64,000 nt of DNA from Xiphydria camelus. Taxonomy: Eukaryota > Arthropoda > Insecta > Hymenoptera > Xiphydriidae. A program made the position numbers and the translations under genes. The stretch lies in assembly GCA_963678675.1 (NCBI GenBank), contig OY783201.1, positions 21,073,769-21,137,768 on the forward strand, written 5' to 3'. Under the pieces are notes generated by a model. It saw only the letters and a program-made list of their open reading frames with translations. It had not been told where the DNA came from and searched no databases. Positions 56,701 through 64,000 of the stretch are shown in pieces. Each line of letters begins with the position of its first letter. The stretch's first letter is position 1.

Positions 56701-59700
56701 CCCGTATCAATAGAAACTATATACGGGTCATGCCCAGCAATGTAACTTTTAATTTTTTTTTCTTCTGAAAAATTATTATTAAAAAATTATTTTTTTCCTG
56801 AATTAGGACGGGGTATAGAACTAAAAAGTAATATGGAAGTAGCCCAGTGAGTACAATTATGAGATGAGCCAGTAGGAACTGTTGCCTCAGATAACTCAAT
56901 TATTTAATTTTAGAAAATAATATTTTCAATGAAATGCATTTTGTTCAATTAGATCTGTCAAATAAGAACATTTGGTTTCTTTTTCGCATAGGTCTTACTT
57001 ATATTTTCTATGTGGTATTAAGGATACTAAGGTTTTTCTAAATGGTACTGCATACGTATTTTTTGGTATGTTATAATCGACAAAGAGACAAATTCTTTCT
57101 CTCTTCCTTTCTCAAACCTCTATCATTCTACGAGTACTATGATGGAATTGAAAGCAGGGAAGTAAGAGGCGTTCAGAGAATTCATTATTCAGAAAAGATA
57201 CATAGGTGTACATACATACACAAACTTGATAGTCATTATAATGGGCTAAATAGGTAATATAATATGTATATACCCGAAACCAATCAATTTTCATAATTTT
57301 GTATCCCTGATTAAGGTCCCTTTTTGCAGGTTTTCTCGTGTCTTTATGTTGGCATCAGTGCCTCGGACACACCCCCTAATAAAATGAAAACTATACCGAG
57401 TGTCCGCCGAGAAGCCCCACTTTTTGAATTTCCCTGACATTTGATTTCGGTAGTGGTTGGGTCGGTGCTCTAGTCCTGATAGGCCTGATAGAGCTGGCCT
57501 ATCAGGACTAGAGCGCCGACCCAACCACTACCGAAGTCAAATGTCAGGGAAATTCAAAAAGTGGGGTTTCTCGGCAGACACTCGGTATTTTCAACAATAT
57601 ATATTTCAATTTCGGAAAAACTTTCGTACACATAAACCATACGTCATCAATTCTATACGACGTTTTACACATCGCAATGCATCGTTTCTTGGGGGTACAC
57701 CTGACAGTATGAGACCTTCGTCAAACGATGACTCGTTAGAAAAAATTGTAAGCGTGGTGAAGTGAATTTTCCTGCATTCTTGAAGGTGGCTTCCAGAACG
57801 CAACGCAGCCCGATTTTAGCGTAAATATACCAGAAATCTAATTTTGCTGAAAGTATTATAGCTGTCAATTTTTCCGTCAACTCCTTCGCGATTTTCATTA
57901 ATGAATATTAAACTTCCTGGCTGTTTGTTTACAAAAAACACTGCATTACAATGGTCATATAGAATCGATGACATGGTTTACGTGTACAAAAGTTTTCTGA
58001 AATTGAGATATTGTTTAAAAATTAGAGTCTTAATATTTTAGGACGTATGTCCGAGGTACTACTGCCAACATAAAGATGCGAGAAAACCTGCAAAGAGGGA
58101 CCTTAAAAGAAAAAGAAAGAACATATAGATTTTACTTCAATTCTATTCGTACAAGAATTGAAGATGAAACGAGGTTAATTTTTAACCATGCGTTTAAACT
58201 CAGATATTTAAGGATTACAAAATAATATGTCGTTGGATTTGTCTAATATTCTCGTATTACACAATAACTAAAGGAATTTCGTTTCGATTAAAGTGAATTA
58301 AATTAAGGTGAAGAAATCAAGGTGATTTTAACACGTCTAGAGATGTAAGGTCTCTAACAAAACACATTTTTTAATTTTTGGTGCCTAGTTAATCAAAATA
58401 TATTTCATTTCAAACACTTTTTCTAGACTGAGCATTTAATAAGTTTCTTTTGGGCAATAGCTTCTCTTCCTCTGTATACTGCAATACGATAATAGTCCTT
58501 TCGTTATATTCAATCTATAATAAATAATTTTGGGAAGGGATTATCCTAAACACCCCTGAGAATATTGTTCATTCGGGATAAAAGCTAAACATTTCAATCT
58601 GCGCGTTAGGGTCTTCTGATTTTGTGTATTACAATAATTAGTTGGTACTTCGTTGGTAACCTTTGATCTTTTGCGATAACATGCTTAGATATTCCTGTGA
58701 TGGATTTTTAACCGTTCGTTTGTTGCTTGTCATTTAAGTGCATTTTATTTTGACTAATACATTAACAATAGGATACGAAAATTAGAATACTTATACTTTA
58801 AGATAGTGCTACAATAAAACTTCTTTACATATGTGGCTGAATGTAGCCCAATGTATTGTAGACATTAGAGCATAGGGATCCCATCGGGGCGTTTGCCGGT
58901 ATGCCGATATCTTTAATTTATACATATAACCACGTAAATTTTATATTTGTCGTACCTTTATCAATGTTGCTAGAAACTTGCGAGTCCATTTTTCAATTTC
59001 CAAACTAAATCATTCAGCCTCATGGTTAAAAAATTTTAATTATTCGCATAATATTTTCATCCGCATAAATTTCGGTATTCGTTTCGTATAAAAAGATATA
59101 CGAGAAAGAAAGATATATCTCGGTAGAAAGATATACATAATATTGGGAAATTATAAGGTTTTTTATCGTAGCACACTCGTCATCCGCTTATTGCGAATGT
59201 TTTTGTGCGAGAATCCACGTAGAACATTTTCAATTTTTGTCAATACACCACTGCGCTTATTTGTACTTTTCTAAGATAAACTATCATTAATCAAAATAAA
59301 ACTAATTGAAATATGTAGCTATGTTTTAACTCGGGCACACAATCGAGCGTCACTTATTTTAACTTTCAAGAACGAGTAGTGCCATTTCTGTTAACTCACA
59401 GGAGGAGAAACGAATCTATTTCCATTTATCGCTAAGGAAAATAGTACTGAAAAAAGTGACGTTAAACTGTGCATATTTTCTTAGTTGGTTTTCCGAAACA
59501 ATTTAATCGCGGGTCTTCTTATTTTTTGGTTAGTAAATACAGTTTAAGCGGATAGTACAAAATTTAGCGCCTTTTGTCAAGCCCACCGACAATACATTGA
59601 AACAAAGTTTCAATGCATATTGCGATAATTTTGTTGGTTTTAATTTTTAAGAGTCTGATTTTCACAACGGCATTGTAAGCACGTTTATATGGAATAAAAT

Positions 59701-62700
59701 ATTTTGTCATGAAGCACAATGAAAGGGATTTGAAAGTACATACATTGACGTGTAGTGATCAGGTCGCACTTATCCTATAAGCGTGGAATAGTTAATGCGA
59801 GATTGAATTCACGATGCTACGTTCTCGATTGGGAGTCCAGCTTTCCAAGTTCAAAAAGTGCAGGCTTTTAAAATGGGAGAAGGATAGAGGAAAGTTAACT
59901 TAACGCAGAAGACAAGATCGGAAGGTTTGCACTTCGAGGACTTCGAGATGATTGTGATCAAAACCATCCGCATGGTGAGTTCCTTCGTCTATCCTTCTCT
60001 CGGTTACCGTATTGAACCAAGTGCCTTTATAATATTTGCGATAACGCAGTTGCGAGTGTGAGTCTCGAGGTCTGTTCGACTTAATGACTCTTTGCGCCCC
60101 GTGGTACCCTGGTGCACGTTTTCATCCAACCGGGGGACGTCGTTCAGGAGAAACACGTGAACCAGGATACCTCGGGGTCGCGAAATGCCGTGAAATCGAA
60201 AGATTCTTTTATTCGAATACGTAGTATCAATTCAAATTCACGTGGACTAACTGCGTGAATTTGTAATATGAGACCAAGTCGGTACGGTAACGATAGAAGG
60301 ATAAAACGACAAAATATTATGTATTGCCTCGTTTTAATTTTGAAGTCAGATGAATTTGATTACAGGATGGTGGTGCCTGCCACATATTTGTTCCGCAACA
60401 TTCCACTCCATTACCGAAGCGTTAGGACAATACTCAAAAGAGTCTTTCACTTCCGAAAAGTCGCTGCCTATGGAAAAACTCGCGGGTCAACTTTCGATGA
60501 AGGAAGGAGAACTGGAACCCGTCATCGCAATGCTCAGCCATCGAGTAAAGAAGATAGAAGACGGTATTACGAAGAAAACTGTAAGTCGATTCTTATTTCG
60601 AATACATATAATAGAGCCCCGCATATTGGAACCTATCGGAATAGTCTCGCATATCTCAATCTAAAAATAACCCCCCCCCCCACTATTTACCGTATCATGA
60701 AAATTCTATGATAATTATCATAATCTGGCAGCAAATGGTCAACGCTCGTATAATATAATAATTCAACTTTTAAAGTCGTCTCTTGGGAAAATTCCAATTT
60801 TGAGTTATGACACCGTCGCAGCCGGTGTGCGATATATGGACATTCGGTCAATGTAGTATCGTTTCACTACGCGTACGGGAATTGGTGTATGATTAAATTT
60901 TATAAAGGATTTTTTTCAGTTAGTATATAACCTACTTAAGTCAATGGAATATTAAAGTCTGACTGACAAGTTTCAGATTGAATTAAACACAATTATAAAA
61001 ATTCGACATTACAGTACAAGATATTGGCTATGTTACATAAATATTGATATTGAAATATTGAAAAAATATTGCAAATAACATCGCATAGCAAGACATTTGC
61101 AATATTGCATAAACATTGTTGAGATAATGTAAGATTGTAAGCTATCTGCAACATTTCATACATATTTCACGCTGCGTAGGTGTAAGCATTCACTCCAATT
61201 TTTTTTTTAGAAAAATGCGATATTTAGTCTTTATAAATCCTTAAAAAAAGATACCTTATAATCTAGAAAACCTGTAAAAACGCTTGATTTTGAAAATATA
61301 GGTTCGCTGGCCACTCTGTAGGTGTATCTCTAATTGTAAGTACTCGTATATATAATATACAATAGTTATACATATCTCTCATTACTCTGTGCAGGAACAC
61401 TCGATAGACATCAATCAAGTAATCGAGAAATTAACGACGAGTAACAGAAACGAGTGGAAACGCTATGACGTAAGTTGGGAATACTTGCATGGGATATTTG
61501 CCGACTTGATTAAATCTCACAGCAGGTTTACATTTCAGGAGAAATTAGATGCCTTGGGGAAAAGACTTGACGAACAAGGATCGTATAATAGTGACTTTGC
61601 TGCTTTTAAATTTGAAATCCAAACTTTGCGAGAACTTATCTCACAATTATCGACGTGTTGCAATTCCCCGGCGTCAGCGATCTCTGGTGAAGAGATAGAA
61701 GCACATGTCGATCGTGTTATGACAGCCTATTTTGGTACTGAAAGATCCAAAGAGGATGTGACGAAAATAATCCAGAGACTAATCATTGCTGACAATCAAG
61801 TGCACACCAGAGAAAGTGACACTGTAAAAGGTTAAGAAATAAATCAATTTTATTAGCTAATCGTCAATTCACCTATCCTCTAATAGGATTGGTCTGCTAA
61901 TGAATTATGCACTGACACTTTTCACAGTAAATTAAAATACCTGTTAATTTAATGTAACTATAGGGCCGATAGAAAAAAGGCGGGCCAGAGATGTGGACTC
62001 TGATGCATCGTCGACAAATCATGAAGGTTGGATTGGAAGGGGACTAACCAAAGAGGACGTGCTTGATTTGGTAAAAGAGGCATTAAGGATATATGACGCC
62101 GATAAGACAGGAAAAGTGGATTACGCCTTGGAATCTGCAGGTAAGTTAATAACTTAATTACGTGACTTAACAAATTTCGAACTGAATCTGTTTGGAGAAG
62201 AACGGGAGTCGCATTATCCTACAAGATGGTTTATAAGCATATATTATACATATGTATAAAAAGTGTCTTATTTAATGCCGTTCGTGTCGATCATTCTTTA
62301 TAACTTGTTTTTTGGGTATGCCAAATCGCCAGCTTTTGATCCCGATCATTTTTAATACAAATTATTTTTTTACGTGTTATAGTTCCTGATCGAATGAACA
62401 TTCATGTTTTTTTTTGCAAAGTTGTATTGCAACCCGTTTGGTAATTATGAATTTTCGAATATCCAGAGTGCTTCAATTTGCAAATATATATTACTTTAAG
62501 TAAATAAGTGGTATCAATAAAAAAAGTACATGAATTTCTTCGTCTGAAATTCTACTTTAGTACAAAAATATTGAAAATAATCTTTGACATGTACAGTATG
62601 TCCCGTGGATAAAACGCAAGTATTTGAATTTTCCTGACATTTGACTTTGGTAGTGCTTGGAACGGTGCTGTAGTTAGAGTTGGCCTCAGAAGAGTGCGCT

Positions 62701-64000
62701 GCGTTCTTACGAGCCGTGTTTCCGCGAAACCTGTATGATTATTTCTCATCACTTCTACACATTATTTACCGTTATTTACAAATTCAGTTAATTTCGAGGT
62801 TAGACGCTTCGATCTCCCGAATTAACAGTTCCCGGGAAATCAGACGTTTCACACTTTTCGCTCTCGAAACACGGCTCGTAAGAACGCAGCGCACTTTTCT
62901 GAAGCCAACTCTAACTACAGCACCGTTCCAAGCACTACCAAAGTCAAATGTGGGGGAAATTCAAATACTTGTGTTATCCACGGGACATACTGTATAATAG
63001 TTGTGTTTTTTTGATTTTAAGTAAAAAATGTGAATTGTCATCAAGTATGCCACTTTTGGTTTTTATGAAAATATCTTAAAAATCCTTTGGCTCACATGTC
63101 CAGAGTTTAAAGCACCTACTGATCGTGGCATTTTTACTTCTTCTATATCTTTCTAATGTTATGAGTTTCAAAAGACACGTTTTAGTAATATATCGCCTCG
63201 ATTTCATTATGTGACATTAAAGCTAGGAATCCACTACACTCGACTCGACTCGACTCGACACGACACGACTCGACACGACACGGTGACAAAAATTTGCGTG
63301 GTGTGTCCACTGGAATCGACGCGACACGACTCGACGCTACTCGACACAACGGTAGTGCTTCGTCCTTTTAAATTTTAACGTACAAGGATACATCGTGTAT
63401 GGCTCTATAATTTTTCCAATTATTGCTTCTCTGTAACATCTATACAGATAGAAATTTACTATATATACCTATTTATGTTTACTTGGTCTATTCAAGGCTT
63501 TTGAGATTTCTTCTCAAGTTTCGTTGCATATATTATATTTTGGTCTCTACATTTCAAACTATGTATATTTTACAGCATCTCATATGCTCTAACTTTATTA
63601 ATGAGATCCTCCTCCATTCCCCTGCGAAATTAATGTAAAATCTTCGAACTGCCCTTCTAGACTTTCCAAGCAAGACTGCCGCAATTCAACTGTTCGTTCA
63701 TCGGTCCATATCTCGATGTGCACGCAAACCGTGTCCACTAGGCTCGGCTCGACTCGACTCGACTCGACTCGAATCGACGCGACAAATTTCTGGCCAGCCA
63801 GAAAAGTGTCGTGTCGTGTCGAGTCGAGTCGAGTCGAGTCGAGTCGAGTCGTGTCGAGCCTAGTGGATTTCTATGCCATTTAAATACATGGAACATCATG
63901 CGATCAGAAACGCGACGTGTCGAGTCGCGTCGAGTCGTGTCGTGTCGAGTCGAGTCGAGTCGAGTGTAGTGGATTCCTAGCTTAAACCTTATTAATTTAA
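47552..64000 (+). CDS. SUN-domain nuclear envelope protein (SUN1/2, klaroid type), 5' part
   Basis: Ten coding exons join in frame: 47552-47742, 47822-48181, 51115-51364, 51447-51604, 52688-52959, 53265-53450, 60366-60580, 61395-61469, 61539-61830 and 61964-62140, giving 725 codons before the edge. An RS-rich N-terminus has two Y-x-LRSRSR blocks. Then come a charged nucleoplasmic region, hydrophobic segments (LYLLLVRILYLDSWLL; ILWITLLPLVLLAG), luminal coiled-coil, and the SUN entry DLVKEALRIYDADKTGKVDY-ALESAG. The rest of the SUN domain is outside the window. SUN proteins span the inner nuclear membrane and bind KASH proteins to link nucleus and cytoskeleton. Exon 53630-53868 is an alternative. 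Confidence 0.9.
47822..48181 (+). CDS. SUN gene exon 2
   Basis: The acceptor is TGTGACATAG. It encodes LTGSVTKRQDRSMETISERK to IYKQAGDWW plus AA, donor GTGAGT. Basic and acidic, low complexity; nucleoplasmic side. Confidence 0.85.
48182..51114. other. SUN gene intron with one MITE
   Basis: Contains a CAGGGTGTTC-type mariner fragment near 49402-49615 and the hairpin at 50568-50727. The rest is unremarkable. Confidence 0.5.
50568..50727. mobile_element. Hairpin MITE (160 bp) with ATATCGTCGGTGATATG ends
   Basis: Arms ATATCGTCGGTGATATGGCA... and complement, including ATACCTCCTATCTG. Confidence 0.8.
51115..51364 (+). CDS. SUN gene exon 3
   Basis: I chose acceptor TTTTGTTTCTAG (ending 51114) because its phase matches exon 2; the earlier AG at 51071 does not. 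It encodes NVFPKTDYTYSQKSQCRYEI to TETSHTDLT, donor GTAAGC. Confidence 0.8.
51447..51604 (+). CDS. SUN gene exon 4
   Basis: The acceptor is TTGTCGAGCAG. It encodes PVERDLFEHTRLADSITRAR to PIESRQE plus AG. The donor GTTCGT is weak; GTAAAT 4 nt later would change the phase and not join exon 5. Confidence 0.75.
51605..52687. other. SUN gene intron, nothing recognised
   Basis: A+T-rich, no repeats with clear ends. Confidence 0.5.
52688..52959 (+). CDS. SUN gene exon 5
   Basis: The acceptor is TTTTCTTCGTCAG. It encodes RYSTWTDFPSSAFVSRKFGR, QIDSDTELDEAMTL and WFRRLTVTIVMWYTRMVEFI, donor GTGAGC, ending in phase 1. Confidence 0.82.
53101..53180. mobile_element. Very short mariner-end MITE (80 bp)
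   Basis: TCAGGTCAGTCCATAACTTC / complement, flanked by TA. The ends resemble insect mariner TIRs. Confidence 0.7.
53265..53450 (+). CDS. SUN gene exon 6 (membrane segment)
   Basis: The acceptor is TTCATTTTCCAG. It encodes ESRWSKFWRFIDHALQYLYL, then LLVRILYLDSWLLSR and KILWITLLPLVLLAG, donor GTAAGT, ending in phase 1. The last segment is the likely transmembrane helix. Confidence 0.85.
53630..53868 (+). CDS. SUN gene alternative exon with stop (SUN-less isoform or poison exon)
   Basis: The acceptor is TTTTTGTTTCAG. It joins exon 6 in frame, giving GAYVAQKHTFTYLDSLRDVR and onward to LPSANWNVTW and a TGA, 78 residues past the membrane helix. No GT donor of the right phase connects it to 60366. 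Exon 6 joined directly to 60366 is in frame. No AATAAA lies close downstream, so a terminal exon is not proven. Confidence 0.6.
54319..54597. mobile_element. mariner-type MITE (279 bp)
   Basis: CAGGGTGTTATCCTTGAGA and its inverted partner, TA flanks; inner hairpin CGATAGACC...CGACACTTTTCGG. Confidence 0.8.
55058..55425. repeat. Inverted repeat (foldback remnant)
   Basis: Diverged arms: CTTAGTCTAGACGTGACTTA on the left against TAAGTCTCATCTAGGCTGAG on the right, plus AAATCGAAACTGCGATTTGC and its partner. Confidence 0.65.
55510..56092. mobile_element. mariner-type long-arm MITE (583 bp)
   Basis: CAGGGTGTTCGGAAAAAACA and its complement with TA flanks; arms of about 165 bp including GACCGAGGTTGATCAAAG. 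Confidence 0.87.
56093..57314. other. SUN gene intron, nothing recognised
   Basis: A+T-rich sequence; one stray CAGGGTATATCATTAA near 56568 resembles a transposon end. Confidence 0.4.
57315..58102. mobile_element. TTAA-flanked element with nested mariner MITE
   Basis: GGTCCCTTTTTGCAGG and complement with TTAA at both sides (57311-57314, 58103-58106) suggest a piggyBac- or Kolobok-type target. The inner arms carry TCTTTATGTTGGCA. A 190-bp palindrome (57396-57585, TA flanks, CCGAGTGTCC ends) is inserted in it. Confidence 0.75.
58107..60365. other. SUN gene intron; possible internal first exon at its end
   Basis: Mostly featureless. Near its end a strong donor, CGCATG|GTGAGTTCC at 59979, follows an ATG at about 59950 that opens nine codons. 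Spliced to 60366 it would not keep the coiled-coil frame, so at most it is an untranslated leader. Confidence 0.3.
60366..60580 (+). CDS. SUN gene exon 7 (start of luminal coiled coil)
   Basis: The acceptor is TTTGATTACAG. It encodes GWWCLPHICSATFHSITEAL directly after the membrane helix, then MEKLAGQLSMKEGELEPVIA with heptad-like spacing, donor GTAAGT, phase 0. Confidence 0.82.
60581..61394. other. SUN gene intron, nothing recognised
   Basis: A 10-C run near 60670 and A+T-rich filler. Confidence 0.5.
61395..61469 (+). CDS. SUN gene exon 8
   Basis: The acceptor is TCTGTGCAG. It encodes EHSIDINQVIEKLTTSNRNE-WKRYD, donor GTAAGT. The following 69-nt intron is in frame and has no stop. Confidence 0.8.
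61539..61830 (+). CDS. SUN gene exon 9 (coiled coil)
   Basis: The acceptor is TTTACATTTCAG. It encodes EKLDALGKRLDEQGSYNSDF to NQVHTRESDTVK, donor GTTAAG, ending in phase 1. Confidence 0.82.
61964..62140 (+). CDS. SUN gene exon 10 (entry to SUN domain)
   Basis: The acceptor is GTAACTATAG. It encodes GPIEKRRARDVDSDASSTNH, then GLTKEDVLDLVKEALRIYDA and DKTGKVDYALESA, the helix and first strand of SUN1/2-type SUN domains, donor GTAAGT. The next exon is beyond the window. Confidence 0.92.
62594..62992. mobile_element. mariner-type palindromic MITE, copy 2
   Basis: Same family as 20171-20568, TA flanks; the arms carry GAGCCGTGTTTCGCG-type inner stems. Confidence 0.87.
63222..63981. mobile_element. 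Element with CGACT/CGACA pentanucleotide arrays as arms
   Basis: Ends GCTAGGAATCCACTACACTC and complement, with TTAAA on both sides (63217-63221, 63982-63986). The arms are arrays of CGACT and CGACA. A second inverted pair (CCACTAGGCTCGGCTCGACT, about 63737-63875) lies inside. Confidence 0.8.

Noticed and set aside
60268..60711. 147-codon plus-strand ORF
   Set aside because: Shifted frame across SUN exon 60366-60580; the overlapping frame has the coiled coil and matching splice phases.

Overview
The window is animal nuclear DNA, most likely from an insect and plausibly a hymenopteran. That placement rests on GT-AG spliced genes, an A+T-rich background and a dense load of mariner/Tc1, piggyBac, Harbinger, Penelope-like and THAP-type transposons. 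I cannot name the species. No bacterial or viral gene organisation is present.

Four conserved host genes can be rebuilt exon by exon, with matching intron phases. (1) A cytosolic dipeptidase of the CNDP2/M20 family on the minus strand: a 41-nt first coding exon at 13763-13803 joins an exon at 142-592 across a 13.2 kb intron, and the gene continues off the left edge. (2) TMEM214 on the plus strand, complete: nine coding exons from 16004 to 27956, 680 codons. (3) TATDN1, a TatD-family nuclease, on the minus strand, complete: five exons from 40275 to 28824, 302 codons, with a 10.2 kb intron. (4) A SUN-domain nuclear-envelope protein (SUN1/2, Drosophila klaroid type) on the plus strand, from 47552 to at least 62140, running off the right edge before most of its SUN domain. 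The dipeptidase and TMEM214 are divergent, TMEM214 and TATDN1 converge with 867 bp between their stops, and TATDN1 and the SUN gene are divergent.

Most of the rest is transposon sequence, largely non-autonomous and palindromic, packed into the big introns and the intergenic gaps at 13.8-16.0 kb and 40.3-46.5 kb. Insertion order can often be read directly. Two 1.0 kb foldback elements interrupt sequence that has a second copy in the window, so their 4-bp target duplications are visible. A 156-bp element carries two further copies of itself, all with CTG or CAG duplications. Three MITEs at 40.8-41.65 kb lie end to end separated only by TA. A Penelope-like element with hammerhead-ribozyme-like repeats was split by a Harbinger element with a GTA duplication.

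The observations I rank highest are: a recurring element family with a THAP gene start and a second conserved ORF in convergent orientation; a SUN-gene exon (53630-53868) that ends in a stop just after the membrane segment, while skipping it restores frame into the coiled coil; the Penelope/hammerhead/Harbinger nest; and the CTG/CAG-targeting 156-bp MITE.
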